A stretch of 64,000 nucleotides of DNA from Bacteroides sp. 43_108 (lineage in GTDB: Bacteria; Bacteroidota; Bacteroidia; Bacteroidales; Bacteroidaceae), in NCBI GenBank assembly GCA_001915545.1, contig MNQS01000021.1, forward strand, positions 124,001-188,000, in the 5' to 3' direction. Both the position numbers and the translations under genes were made by a program. Positions 41,277 to 50,128 of the stretch are shown here, one piece after another; the first letter of the stretch is position 1, and the number at the start of each line of letters is the position of its first letter. The notes under the pieces are model-generated. The model saw only the letters and a program-made list of their open reading frames with translations, had not been told where the DNA came from and did no database searches.

Positions 41277-43397
41277 GTGAAGAATAAATATATTACATAC
41301 ATAGCGGTCATCTGCGTAAGCGCAATGTCACTGCTTTTATACGGATGCAAAAACGAACAGGTTGCATTCAAAAAAGCCGAACAAAGCTTCGCCTTGGGCG
41401 AATATTACGAAGCATCGCTGAACTATAAGAAATCATATTCACGCGTTCCATCTAAAGACAAAGCCAAACGAGCTGTCAGAGCATACAAGATGGGCGACTG
41501 CTACAGACGCATCAATTATACGGAAAAAGCTATTGCAGCGTTCCAGAATGCCATCAGATACAAGACAGAGGACAGTACTGCATATTTTTATCTGGCACAG
41601 ATGCAGTTGCGAAAAGGCGACTACAAGAACGCCAAAGAAAATTTTGAGCTCTATTTGGAAAAAGATCCAGGAAACGTATTGGCAAAAAACGGTATAGAGT
41701 CTTGCCTGATAGCCCCAGAATGGAAAGCCAATCCAAATCTTTACAAAATAAAGAAAGAAGACAACTTCAACTCCCGTCGCTCAGACTTCTCTCCTGTATT
41801 GGTGGGCGAAGCTGCTGATCAGATTCTCATCAGCACAACAAGAACAGATGTTACAGGAGAAGACATCAACGGTATAACCGGTACAAAATACGGCGACATA
41901 TTCTTTGCTACAAAAGATGAAAAGGGGAAATGGAAACAGCCTGAGATTATCGATTCAGAAGTTAATACCGAATACGATGAGGGCGCTGCTTGCGTCACTC
42001 CTGACGGAAAGACAATGTATTTCACCAGATGCAGCGATGATCCCGATTATCCACGGTATGCCGAGATATTCAAATCATCCAGATCTGATGCATCATGGGG
42101 AAGTCCTACAAAATGCGAGATTACCAAAGACACACTGTCGTCATACGCACACCCTGCAATTTCGCCCGATGGGCAATGGCTGTATTTTGTGAGCGATTTG
42201 CCAGGAGGAGAAGGTGGTCTGGACATCTGGAGAGTACGTATACTCGACTCAGGATTCGGAGGTGTTGAAAACCTCGGAAAACCGATTAATACTCCAGGCG
42301 ATGAAATGTTTCCAACCTTCCGCCCCAACGGCGATCTGTACTTCTCTTCAAACGGTCATCCTGGTATGGGAGGACTCGACATATTCAAAGCTGTTGCCGA
42401 CTCCACAGGCAAATGGGTCATTGAGAATCAAGGGTTCCCTTTAAACTCCTCTGCCGACGATTTCGGCATGACATTTGAAGGTGTGCACAACCGCGGCTAT
42501 TACAGCTCCAACCGCAACGACGGAAAAGGTTGGGACCACATATACAGCTTTGAATTGCCGGAAATATTGCAAACCGTAAAAGGCTGGGTGTACGAAAAAG
42601 ACGGATATGAACTGCCAGAAGCACTGGTCTACATGGTCGGCGATGACGGAACAAATGAAAAGCTGAGTGTACTAGGCGACGGTTCGTTCACGAAAGTCAT
42701 CAAACCAGGAGTCAATTATGTATTCCTTGGCACATGCAAGGGCTATCTTAACGTGAAAAATGAACTAAAGGTAGAGCAATCGGAAGAAAGCGAAGAATAT
42801 ACACTACAATTCCCTTTGCCGCCTATAAATATTCCTGTACTCATAGACAACATATTCTACGAGTTCGACAAAGCCGACCTCACACCTGAGTCTACAGAGG
42901 CACTGGACAAATTGGTGACAATGCTCAACGAGAACCCTTACATAACCATAGAACTCAGTGCACACTGCGACTATAGAGGAAACGATGCATACAACGAAAG
43001 ACTGTCGCAAAGACGAGCAGAATCAGTGGTCAAATATCTCATTGAACACGGCATTGAGAAAGACCGACTCACTGCTGTAGGATATGGCGAAAAACGCCCT
43101 AAGGAAGTACGCAAAAAGCTTACAGAGACGTATAAATTCTTGAAAGAGGGAGACATATTGACAGAAGATTTCATAAAGAAATTGCCTGAAGAAGAACAGG
43201 AAATCTGCAATGCTCTCAACAGACGTACAGAATTCAAGGTTCTCCGTATAACTTACGGAATGACGCTTGAGGAATACCAGAAAGAACAGGAAAAGAAAGC
43301 AGAATCTCAAGAAAACGAGGGAGGAGAAGATGAAAACAATGAAGAAGGCAACAAGTCTGATTCAGAAGATCTCCTCAATAAAATGTTCGGTTTCTAA
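41277..43397 (+). CDS. PorE-like lipoprotein: TPR, PD40 propeller, carboxypeptidase-regulatory domain and OmpA domain
   Basis: 706 residues from GTG 41277. A lipoprotein signal ends LLYGC (Cys24). TPR helices (about 30-145, FALGEYYEASLNYKKSY and AYFYLAQMQLRKGDYKNAK) precede PD40 blades (about 160-430, CVTPDGKTMYFTR and FRPNGDLYFSSNG). Then come a small CarboxypepD-regulatory domain (about 435-500) and a C-terminal OmpA peptidoglycan-binding domain (TIELSAHCDYRGNDAYN, SQRRAESVVKYLI). That order is the one described for PorE, which ties the type IX secretion machinery to peptidoglycan. A T9SS cargo (4995) and PorQ (54454) in the window support it. The exact orthologue among OmpA/PD40 proteins is likely but not proven. 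Confidence 0.75.
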   Translation: MKNKYITYIAVICVSAMSLLLYGCKNEQVAFKKAEQSFALGEYYEASLNYKKSYSRVPSKDKAKRAVRAYKMGDCYRRINYTEKAIAAFQNAIRYKTEDSTAYFYLAQMQLRKGDYKNAKENFELYLEKDPGNVLAKNGIESCLIAPEWKANPNLYKIKKEDNFNSRRSDFSPVLVGEAADQILISTTRTDVTGEDINGITGTKYGDIFFATKDEKGKWKQPEIIDSEVNTEYDEGAACVTPDGKTMYFTRCSDDPDYPRYAEIFKSSRSDASWGSPTKCEITKDTLSSYAHPAISPDGQWLYFVSDLPGGEGGLDIWRVRILDSGFGGVENLGKPINTPGDEMFPTFRPNGDLYFSSNGHPGMGGLDIFKAVADSTGKWVIENQGFPLNSSADDFGMTFEGVHNRGYYSSNRNDGKGWDHIYSFELPEILQTVKGWVYEKDGYELPEALVYMVGDDGTNEKLSVLGDGSFTKVIKPGVNYVFLGTCKGYLNVKNELKVEQSEESEEYTLQFPLPPINIPVLIDNIFYEFDKADLTPESTEALDKLVTMLNENPYITIELSAHCDYRGNDAYNERLSQRRAESVVKYLIEHGIEKDRLTAVGYGEKRPKEVRKKLTETYKFLKEGDILTEDFIKKLPEEEQEICNALNRRTEFKVLRITYGMTLEEYQKEQEKKAESQENEGGEDENNEEGNKSDSEDLLNKMFGF

Positions 43398-43415
43398 TGA
43401 ATAACCTTTATATTG

Positions 43416-43457
43416 TGTCTAGTCCTGATGACAGTTAATGTCGTTGAGGACTAGACA
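43416..43457 (+). terminator. Hairpin after the PorE-like gene
   Basis: TGTCTAGTCCT (43416-43426) pairs perfectly with AGGACTAGACA (43447-43457); inner bases can extend the stem (GACA/TGTC). ATATTTGTTTT follows. Confidence 0.7.
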
Positions 43458-44132
43458 TATTTGTTTTAACAAAAATTCCTGCTTGTACTAACAATCGATG
43501 CGTTTTGTATTAACAACATAGAGCAACGCAGTTAACAATGCAGGACGTGATTACGTGCACAGTTCAAAGAAATACTAAACCCAGATTAAAACCAACATTG
43601 CGTACGTTCAAATCAGCAACCAAATGCTAAATTTCAATCAACAAGAAAACAAGCGAACACAAAACAAGCAAAATTTAATTCCGACATAACGTAAGTTAGA
43701 TATAGGAACAAATATGGGATATTCAGTAAATGCCCCTAAAAAGCCCGCCATTGACGCAAATTTTGTCAATGACGGACTACTTTTAATTTTCTGATTTTAT
43801 GTCGAACTCACATTAATATCAACAAATGAATAGAATTGAATTTATCACTACTGTATATACACAAATGGAAGAAACAGCTTTCAATAATTATATCTGCTCA
43901 CCTAATGTTAAAACCATCTGAAAAACCCACATTAACCTAGGTACATTCCTTAAACAAGAAAAGAACTCCATCATACACCTTTCATGTAATGACAGAGTTC
44001 TCAATGTGATTGAATATAGTGGTCAAAATAAAATCAGGTTCCAGTATATGTATTTTGACACACCGTAATACTTATGTAAGTTTATAAGATATTTGTCTAT
44101 TTTTGCAGCATTCCCACTTGACAGAAAAGTAT
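43458..44132. other. 675-bp region without genes: hairpins and a possible decayed element
   Basis: No protein frame is convincing. It holds a stem CCGCCATTGAC/GTCAATGACGG (43745-43755/43765-43775, one mismatch). TTCCGACATAA (about 43680) and TTATGTCGAA (about 43798) form near-matching inverted ends about 128 bp apart around that stem. AGAACTC/GAGTTCT forms a further hairpin (about 43964-44004). TATTTTTGC at 44098-44106 resembles a -7 element pointing into the 3' end of the next, opposite gene. The inverted ends would suit a small non-autonomous element or insertion-sequence remnant; I cannot name one. Confidence 0.4.
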
Positions 44133-44744
44133 CTATACAGCAGGAACATCATTGTTTTCTGCAACAGCTGGAGCTTCATCCTCCTGTTCCTTAACCAAAC
44201 GGAAAGAGAAGTTTACGCTCTTTGCTGAAGGGAACTGACTTCTAGGGTCAACGTCCTGACGGTTGCGCAGATGGTTCACTATGCGATTGTAGCAATCCAT
44301 ACCGCTACGGGCCTTCAGACGTGCACGGAAACGCGTGTCCTTATACTGAAACTTATTAGTATCCTGTATCGGAACCACACGCTTGAACATCAGTGTTCCT
44401 TCATACCATCCCGGATGCTCATCCATAAGAATGTCCATGACAGAACGCTTTCTGTCCTGAGCCGTACTGCCGACTCTTGCGTCCCCCTTCTGCTCCTTTC
44501 TCATCTGTTCCATGTGCTTGAACTCTTCAAGCGTATTTGCAGGAGTCTTCAGAAAAAGAACATAATTTGTAAAGCTGACCTTAAGACGATAAGGATAAAC
44601 GGAGTCACCTGCCATAAATGCAGCAATTCGGCCTGCAGCATTAGTGTCTACATTGATTTCCGGTATTGAAGCAAGAAATGCCATTGCTTCATCAACAGAC
44701 ATAGCAAGTGTTTCTTTGTCAAAATATCTTACATACAAATTCAT
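44133..44744 (-). CDS. Conserved Bacteroidales-type protein of unknown function
   Basis: 203 residues, soluble, no signal peptide or membrane helix. It opens MNLYVRYFDKETLAMSVDEAMAFLASIPEI, split in two segments around residue 15, then a mixed alpha/beta region and many basic residues in the middle (RKRSVMDILMDEHPGWYEG, YKDTRFRARLKARSG). The last 20 residues are Glu/Ala-rich. I do not recognise a named domain. Start is ATG 44744. It stands alone between a gene-poor stretch and the methyltransferase gene. A DNA- or RNA-associated role would fit the charge pattern but is not supported further. Confidence 0.6.
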   Translation of the reverse strand: MNLYVRYFDKETLAMSVDEAMAFLASIPEINVDTNAAGRIAAFMAGDSVYPYRLKVSFTNYVLFLKTPANTLEEFKHMEQMRKEQKGDARVGSTAQDRKRSVMDILMDEHPGWYEGTLMFKRVVPIQDTNKFQYKDTRFRARLKARSGMDCYNRIVNHLRNRQDVDPRSQFPSAKSVNFSFRLVKEQEDEAPAVAENNDVPAV

Positions 44745-44869
44745 AAAACAAAAATATAAAAATAAACAAATTTATCCCGCTAATAATGCAATTTGACACA
44801 CAAGGGATAAAATCATGATACAAAGATAGACAAAAATACTCAAGTTCCACAGCATCATGTATCCCAAAA

Positions 44870-46288
44870 TTACAGGCACACTATATTTTCAGGCATATAT
44901 CCGCTCCTTATGCGCCATTCCTGAGGATAAAGATTGTTGGCACGCCCGCCTACATTCTTTACAAAACCGAGAGGAACACCTTTGTACTTGAGCAGTACAT
45001 ATCCCTTTGGTATACCGCTGTCGAGCACAACGGACTCTGTGCGCAAATAAGATATCGCATCTTCATAATCTATCTCTGCTACCACAAAGGCGTCATCTGC
45101 CAAAACATTCGACATAGCTAAAGAATGGCATGGCTGGAAATTCTTGCCTTTCGATGCTGCCAGAACTATACCTGCATGTACAACTTTAAGCTTTGTGCGA
45201 AGCCCCTCCATAAAGTCAGCACAATATGACGGATAGGCAAAAACAACTCCATCATTACTGATGAATTTATAATCTGCATTATCTTTAATCCATGATTTCA
45301 TTTCCGCAGGGAAACTTTCACGTCCGACATTCTTCTCGCGCCTTTTATCCTTGTTTTTCTTCTTTTCGCTTCTTGGAGAAAAACTGCCGTCATCGCATTT
45401 TCTCATAACGCAGGCGAAAAAGCCTTCACCCTTCGTACGATGAGGGAAGAATCGGAAAACAGGGAAAGCCGATTCTGAAAGCATATTTCCAGAAATCCAC
45501 CACTCCGGGTCTACAGGAACATCCAGAACTTCAGCACCCAATTCCTCAACAATCCATTTGATGTTCTCTTCATCCTCAACAGTATTATACGTACATGTGC
45601 TGTATATGAGCAGGCCACCAGGCTTAATGGCAGGCCAAACGTCTTCTATGATGCTTCTCTGACGCTCACCGCACATCTTTACATTAGAAACGCTCCATTC
45701 TTCAATAGATTGCGCATCTTTGCGGAACATGCCTTCGCCGGAACAAGGAACGTCTGCAAGAACCACATCGAAAAGATTCTCAAAACTTGAAAAATCTGCT
45801 GGTGCATTGTTTGTGACAACAACATTAGGATAGCCCCACTTTATCATGTTCTCGCCAAGCACATTCGCCCTTTGACGATTAATCTCGTTTGAAACCAACA
45901 CACTGCCATGAGGTAAAACAGATACGGAAGAAGTAGATTTACCGCCTGGCGAAGCACACAAATCAAGCATTGTTACCGGACCATCAACATAGGTTTTCAG
46001 GATATGTTCAATAAACATCGAAGAAGCTTCCTGCACATAATACGCGCCTGCGTGAAAAAGCGGATCAAAAGTATAAGTAGGTCTGCTGTCGAGATAAAAG
46101 CCATCAGCGGCCCATGGAACCTTTGACGATGAAGAAATATCATTGCCTCTCCATTTCATACGATTGAGCCTGAGACTTACCGGCGATGTACCAGCAATTG
46201 CCTCGCTGAGCAATCTGAATTCATCTTCACCAAGAAGCCTGGAGGTGTATTCTACGAAATCTATTGGTAATTTCACTGTACTATCCAT
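44870..46288 (-). CDS. NOL1/NOP2/Sun family RNA m5C methyltransferase (RsmF/RsmB-like)
   Basis: 472 residues. The SAM-binding loop is DLCASPGGKS (109-118), motif IV is PCSGEGMF (181-188, Cys182) and motif VI is STCTYNTVEDE (230-240, Cys232); the two Cys are the release and nucleophile residues of RNA cytosine-5 methyltransferases. The N-terminal part (1-60) and a C-terminal domain of about 170 residues after a Lys-rich linker resemble the RsmF layout. It most likely modifies 16S rRNA (RsmF, position 1407 type) in the cytosol, but specificity within the family is not readable. Start is ATG 46288. Confidence 0.85.
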   Translation of the reverse strand: MDSTVKLPIDFVEYTSRLLGEDEFRLLSEAIAGTSPVSLRLNRMKWRGNDISSSSKVPWAADGFYLDSRPTYTFDPLFHAGAYYVQEASSMFIEHILKTYVDGPVTMLDLCASPGGKSTSSVSVLPHGSVLVSNEINRQRANVLGENMIKWGYPNVVVTNNAPADFSSFENLFDVVLADVPCSGEGMFRKDAQSIEEWSVSNVKMCGERQRSIIEDVWPAIKPGGLLIYSTCTYNTVEDEENIKWIVEELGAEVLDVPVDPEWWISGNMLSESAFPVFRFFPHRTKGEGFFACVMRKCDDGSFSPRSEKKKNKDKRREKNVGRESFPAEMKSWIKDNADYKFISNDGVVFAYPSYCADFMEGLRTKLKVVHAGIVLAASKGKNFQPCHSLAMSNVLADDAFVVAEIDYEDAISYLRTESVVLDSGIPKGYVLLKYKGVPLGFVKNVGGRANNLYPQEWRIRSGYMPENIVCL

Positions 46289-46370
46289 ACTGAAAAACTA
46301 TGTATTATAACAAATTTCTTATTTTAAAAGATGCAAACAAATAAATTGAAATAAAATTCATAAATTTGCA

Positions 46371-46379
46371 TGTAATTAA
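46371..46379 (+). promoter_or_regulatory. -7 element of the Lrp-family gene
   Basis: TAAATTTGC at 46371-46379, with TTG at 46346-46348 (22 bases apart, one more than usual). The start codon at 46391 follows within about 5 bases of the predicted transcript start, so the leader is very short. Confidence 0.5.
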
Positions 46380-46390
46380 AAACTTATAGA

Positions 46391-46942
46391 ATGGGACATA
46401 GACAACTAGACTCGCTTGACGAGCAGATTTTGAGAATGATTGCAAAAAATGCACGCATTCCGTTTCTTGAAGTAGCCCGTGTATGCAATGTATCCGGTGC
46501 AGCCATACATCAGCGTATACAGAAACTAACTAAGCTTGGAGTCATAAAAGGCTCTGAATATATCATTGATCCAGAGAAGATTGGCTATGAAACATGTGCA
46601 TACATAGGTCTATATCTCAAAGATCCTGGAACATTCGATGATGTAGTTACAGAACTTCAGAAGATACCAGAGGTAGTGGAATGCCACTATACAACCGGTG
46701 GATACGATATGTTCATCAAGCTATATGCAAAGAACAACCATCATCTTCTTACCATCATACACGACAAGCTTCAGCCTCTTGGACTCAGCAGATCTGAAAC
46801 AATCATTTCTTTCAATGAAGCTATAAAGAGACAGTTGCCGATATCAGATTGGAGCTCAAAAGACAACAATGAAAATGATGAGTACAACGAAGGCGATGAA
46901 GAAATAAACGATTGCGGAGAAGACCTTTCGTCTATTCAATAA
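46391..46942 (+). CDS. Lrp/AsnC family transcriptional regulator
   Basis: 183 residues. The N-terminal helix-turn-helix is seen in SLDEQILRMIAKNARIPFLEVARVCNVSGAAIHQRIQ, split around residues 8-45. The C-terminal RAM ligand-sensing domain follows: ETCAYIGLYLKDPG, VVECHYTTGGYDMFIKLYAKN and the end GLSRSETIISFNEA. An acidic tail (about 160-183) is added. Such proteins sense amino acids as octamers or dimers and often regulate metabolism globally. It is divergent from the methyltransferase gene and ends at a bidirectional terminator. Effector unknown. Confidence 0.9.
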   Translation: MGHRQLDSLDEQILRMIAKNARIPFLEVARVCNVSGAAIHQRIQKLTKLGVIKGSEYIIDPEKIGYETCAYIGLYLKDPGTFDDVVTELQKIPEVVECHYTTGGYDMFIKLYAKNNHHLLTIIHDKLQPLGLSRSETIISFNEAIKRQLPISDWSSKDNNENDEYNEGDEEINDCGEDLSSIQ

Positions 46943-46983
46943 AGCTCAACACATAACACTCATATATTTATCATTGCAAATCA

Positions 46984-47030
46984 ACAGCCGTTCATGCAAC
47001 CAGTCTAGGCCATGAACGGCTGTATTTTTT
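46984..47030. terminator. Bidirectional terminator between the Lrp-like gene and folA
   Basis: ACAGCCGTTCATG (46984-46996) pairs perfectly with 47011-47023 and is followed by six T (47025-47030) on the plus strand. Confidence 0.85.
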
Positions 47031-47036
47031 GTAAGC

Positions 47037-47543
47037 CTATTCCACTCTTTCGTAATCGCAGAAAGCGTATGCATGTGCATGCTTTTCGTCAGCCTCATGA
47101 CGCTCTTCCGCAACCTTTTTCCACAATGCAGTATCTATCTGAGGGAAAAAAGCATCAGCTTCAGCAGGTTCATCATCAACTTCTGTAATGACAAGCTTGC
47201 CGGCTACGTCCATTGAATCCCTATAGATAGATTCACCTCCGATGATAAATACATTTTCAGTGTCTACACAGCTGTTCAATGCATCCTCAAATGACCTGAA
47301 ACATTCAGCTCCAGGGAATGAATCGAGTGACGCCGTACGCGAAAGGACAATATTACGTCTGTTAGGCAAAGCGCCTTTAGGAAGTGACTCGAACGTCTTG
47401 CGCCCCATTATTATCGTATTGCCCGTTGTAAGGGCCTTAAAACGCTTCATATCGTTAGGCAACCAATAAAGCAACTTATTATTAAGGCCGATAGCTCCAT
47501 TGCGCGCTACAGCAGCTATAATAGAAATATTCTTATTTGCCAT
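47037..47543 (-). CDS. folA: Dihydrofolate reductase
   Basis: 168 residues if started at ATG 47543 (MANKNISIIAAVARN); an upstream ATG at 47564 would add seven residues. Motifs of DHFR are complete: IIAAVARNGAIGLNNKLLYWLPNDMKRFK, split at the catalytic loop with the acidic Asp before the helix, then TIIMGRKTFESLP and the NADPH-binding FIIGGESIYRDSM. It reduces dihydrofolate to tetrahydrofolate with NADPH. It follows thyA by about 20-40 bases, and the pair forms the usual unit: thymidylate synthase makes dihydrofolate, DHFR recycles it. No resistance-type change is apparent by eye. Confidence 0.93.
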   Translation of the reverse strand: MANKNISIIAAVARNGAIGLNNKLLYWLPNDMKRFKALTTGNTIIMGRKTFESLPKGALPNRRNIVLSRTASLDSFPGAECFRSFEDALNSCVDTENVFIIGGESIYRDSMDVAGKLVITEVDDEPAEADAFFPQIDTALWKKVAEERHEADEKHAHAYAFCDYERVE

Positions 47544-47585
47544 TCTATAGTTGTTGTTATACATATCAAACTAAAGCCAAATCAA

Positions 47586-48380
47586 TCAAACAGACACCTT
47601 GCCTGGGATATGAGGCCACGGATCATAACCTTCGAGCTGGAAATCCTCATATTTAAAGTCGAATATGTTCTTAACGTCAGGATTTATCACCATTCTAGGC
47701 AAAGGTCTCGGCTCACGCGTCAACTGAAGTTTCACCTGCTCCATATGATTCAAATATATATGCGTATCACCTGTTGTATGTACAAATTCTCCAGGTTCAA
47801 GTCCAGTGACCTGCGCCATCATCATAAGAAGCAATGCGTAAGATGCTATATTGAAAGGTACACCTAAGAACGTGTCAGCACTCCTTTGATAAAGCTGGAG
47901 GCTAAGGCGCCCGTCAGCAACATAAAACTGAAAAAGCAAATGACATGGCGGAAGATTCATATTGTCGAGGTCAGCCACATTCCATGAACTTACGATGATT
48001 CGCCTTGAATCTGGATTATTCTTAATGTCGTCAACAACCTTTGCAATCTGGTCTATGTATCCTCCATTATAGTCAGGCCATGAGCGCCACTGATATCCGT
48101 AAATATGTCCAAGGTCGCCATCTTCATCGGCCCACTCGTTCCATATTCGCACACCATGTTCCTGCAGATACTTCACATTGGTATCTCCACGCAAGAACCA
48201 CAGCAATTCATAAATTATAGACTTAAGATGCAGTTTCTTGGTCGTCAACAACGGGTAGCCATCTCTCAAATCAAAACGCATCTGATGTCCGAACACACTT
48301 ATTGTCCCGGTACCAGTCCTGTCGCTCTTCTGTACTCCTTCAGTAACAATCCTGTTCAACAAATCAAGATATTGTTTCAT
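47586..48380 (-). CDS. thyA: Thymidylate synthase
   Basis: 264 residues, the same length as E. coli ThyA. The active cysteine is Cys146 in [10 protein letters not shown], the substrate motif [10 protein letters not shown] carries the phosphate-binding arginines, and the folate-side sequence [17 protein letters not shown] is intact. It methylates dUMP to dTMP with methylenetetrahydrofolate. It lies upstream of folA on the same strand with a short gap, so both are probably co-transcribed. No ThyX is seen in the window. Confidence 0.96.
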   Translation of the reverse strand: MKQYLDLLNRIVTEGVQKSDRTGTGTISVFGHQMRFDLRDGYPLLTTKKLHLKSIIYELLWFLRGDTNVKYLQEHGVRIWNEWADEDGDLGHIYGYQWRSWPDYNGGYIDQIAKVVDDIKNNPDSRRIIVSSWNVADLDNMNLPPCHLLFQFYVADGRLSLQLYQRSADTFLGVPFNIASYALLLMMMAQVTGLEPGEFVHTTGDTHIYLNHMEQVKLQLTREPRPLPRMVINPDVKNIFDFKYEDFQLEGYDPWPHIPGKVSV

Positions 48381-48485
48381 TGCAAGATTACTTAATCATT
48401 ATAAAAGTGAGAAAATCAATTTTCATACAATCGCATTACAAATGTACATAAATATGCCGACTTATTCCCCAAATAGCATAAAAAA

Positions 48486-48514
48486 GGAGGTGGAAACAAC
48501 AATGTTCCACCTCC
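48486..48514 (-). terminator. Terminator of the exbB-exbD operon (minus strand)
   Basis: GGAGGTGGAA (48486-48495) pairs with TTCCACCTCC (48505-48514). The A-run at 48480-48485 becomes a T-tract on the minus strand. Confidence 0.85.
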
Positions 48515-48546
48515 CGATTAAACTGTAAATTAAAGTCTAGAAAATT

Positions 48547-49017
48547 CTAATCTTTTGCTAGCTTTTCAGCTGAATATACAATCTTCAAAGCGTATGCCTT
48601 ACGAAGAACCTGCTTAACGTCTGTGATGATACCCATTGGAGTATCCTTATCCATCTTCAAAGAGATTGTATAATATGGTTTCTCAGACTCACTAAGTTCA
48701 TTTCTGTCAGACATGATGAAGTCATATACTTCATTTACTTCTGCATACTTGTCATTCAACTGAATTCGTGTACCGCTGCCATACTGTGCTCTCAAAGCCT
48801 CTGTCGGTCTACCGATGTATATGAAAGAAGTACAAGATTTACGTGTAAGTTTCTCGAGCTCAGTTCCTGCAGGTTTCTGTATCTTGACCATGAGGGTTAC
48901 TTCACGCATCGTAGTTACCATCATGAAGAAGAACAAGATAGTGAAGATCAAGTCAGGAAGAGATGACGTACTCAACTCGGGTACCTCATGGTCACTGTTC
49001 TTGTTAAATCTGCTCAT
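48547..49017 (-). CDS. exbD: Biopolymer transporter ExbD/TolR, second copy
   Basis: 156 residues with a single N-terminal membrane helix (about 20-40, SLPDLIFTILFFFMMVTTM) that carries the membrane Asp of ExbD/TolR, then a periplasmic domain. It works with ExbB and TonB to turn the proton gradient into force at outer-membrane receptors. It overlaps the preceding exbD by four bases (ATGA), so the two are translationally coupled. Two different ExbD proteins per operon are usual in Bacteroidota. Confidence 0.88.
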   Translation of the reverse strand: MSRFNKNSDHEVPELSTSSLPDLIFTILFFFMMVTTMREVTLMVKIQKPAGTELEKLTRKSCTSFIYIGRPTEALRAQYGSGTRIQLNDKYAEVNEVYDFIMSDRNELSESEKPYYTISLKMDKDTPMGIITDVKQVLRKAYALKIVYSAEKLAKD

Positions 49018-49604
49018 TGTAAACTTGCTCCATATTTTTTAGGTTCAGCCTCTGAAATCTTCTGAGGATAATATTCGCGGACTGCTTCCTGCTGTTCAGG
49101 AGAACAAACCTTATATCCATAACCGAATTTTTCTCTGGCCAGTTCGTCGCGCAGCTCATTGTAAGCGGCAACGATTCTGTCCTGAACCTCGAAATAAACC
49201 CAATAGCTAGTGTTTCGGTCTGTCTGTACAGAAATCACATGCTTGTCCGTAACCATACAAGTTCCCATAAGTGAAATTTTCTTTGGACTCTTTTCTGGCA
49301 GATCAGGTCTATTTTCTTTGTTTGCAATAAATTCCTTAGCTCTCTCCTTTACTTCATCCAGCGTGACATAGTCATCGCCAATCATGAGTAAGTTATCCTT
49401 GCTGACGCGGACGTAAAGAATATTTCTCTCCTTCACATCCAGCTGTTTCTGCATCTGTTCGTCTTCAGGCGGTTTCGGCAATGTTCGTCCGAGACCTTGA
49501 TCGGTATCCATTGATGTTGTGACAAGGAAGAAGATGAGCAACATGAACGAGATATCTGCGGTTGAACTGGTATTCAGTCCAGGCACTTTCCTTTTCTTTC
49601 CCAT
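49014..49604 (-). CDS. exbD: Biopolymer transporter ExbD/TolR, first copy
   Basis: 196 residues. NTSSTADISFMLLIFFLVTT (about 10-29) is the single membrane helix with the conserved Asp at its start, typical of ExbD. The periplasmic domain is longer than in the downstream copy and contains LGRTLPKPPEDEQMQ just after the helix. The protein is part of the ExbB-ExbD-TonB energy-transducing complex. It is third in a four-gene minus-strand operon and overlaps the next exbD by four bases. Confidence 0.88.
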   Translation of the reverse strand: MGKKRKVPGLNTSSTADISFMLLIFFLVTTSMDTDQGLGRTLPKPPEDEQMQKQLDVKERNILYVRVSKDNLLMIGDDYVTLDEVKERAKEFIANKENRPDLPEKSPKKISLMGTCMVTDKHVISVQTDRNTSYWVYFEVQDRIVAAYNELRDELAREKFGYGYKVCSPEQQEAVREYYPQKISEAEPKKYGASLQ

Positions 49605-49622
49605 AGTTACTCAATTTTAAAA

Positions 49623-50096
49623 TTACTTCTTAATCACAAGCACCATACTTGCAAAAATAGATATTACTGACAAAATCAGCAGGATGAACATAGAAATCAG
49701 ACATGTATCGGTAATGCAGAGGTCAACAGGGTCTGTAAATACTTCACCGTTAACCAATACAGGAGACTGATCAGCCAAACCTACGCCCAAACCTATTACG
49801 ATTGAAAGAACCATGCCTATGACAGAAATCGTGCCGGTTTTGCCAGCTATTCCTTTTGCTTCTGTTCCTGAAGCATTCTTGACCTGCATCACAACACTCA
49901 CCAATGTAAGGACAAATGTCAAAACTATCAGGACACCCATCCAGACCATCAGAAGATCTGTAAACTGCGGATCATTGAATTTTGGATCCTCCTTATATGG
50001 AATGTCATATCCGACAAGGAAGAACAGTCCAAGAACCACGACTGATATAGCCATAATGGCATACATGACGTAGTTCGATATTTTCATTGATTTCAT
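49623..50096 (-). CDS. Small membrane protein of the ExbB-ExbD operon
   Basis: 157 residues with four hydrophobic helices (YVMYAIMAISVVVLGLFFLV, WMGVLIVLTFVLTLVSVVM, TISVIGMVLSIVIGLGVGLA and a C-terminal one) and a short periplasmic loop after the first. I know it only as the protein regularly found between ExbB and the two ExbD proteins in Bacteroidota; no function is established. Gene order and 18-32 base gaps suggest it is a subunit or assembly factor of the same complex. Start could be Met1 or Met4. Confidence 0.7.
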   Translation of the reverse strand: MKSMKISNYVMYAIMAISVVVLGLFFLVGYDIPYKEDPKFNDPQFTDLLMVWMGVLIVLTFVLTLVSVVMQVKNASGTEAKGIAGKTGTISVIGMVLSIVIGLGVGLADQSPVLVNGEVFTDPVDLCITDTCLISMFILLILSVISIFASMVLVIKK

Positions 50097-50128
50097 TTTG
50101 TATTCTCCAAATTAAAAAGGTTAGTCAC

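Noticed and set aside
44133..44744. Assigning DUF4494 to the protein at 44133
   Set aside because: The start and motifs do not match what I remember of that family, so it is left as unknown.
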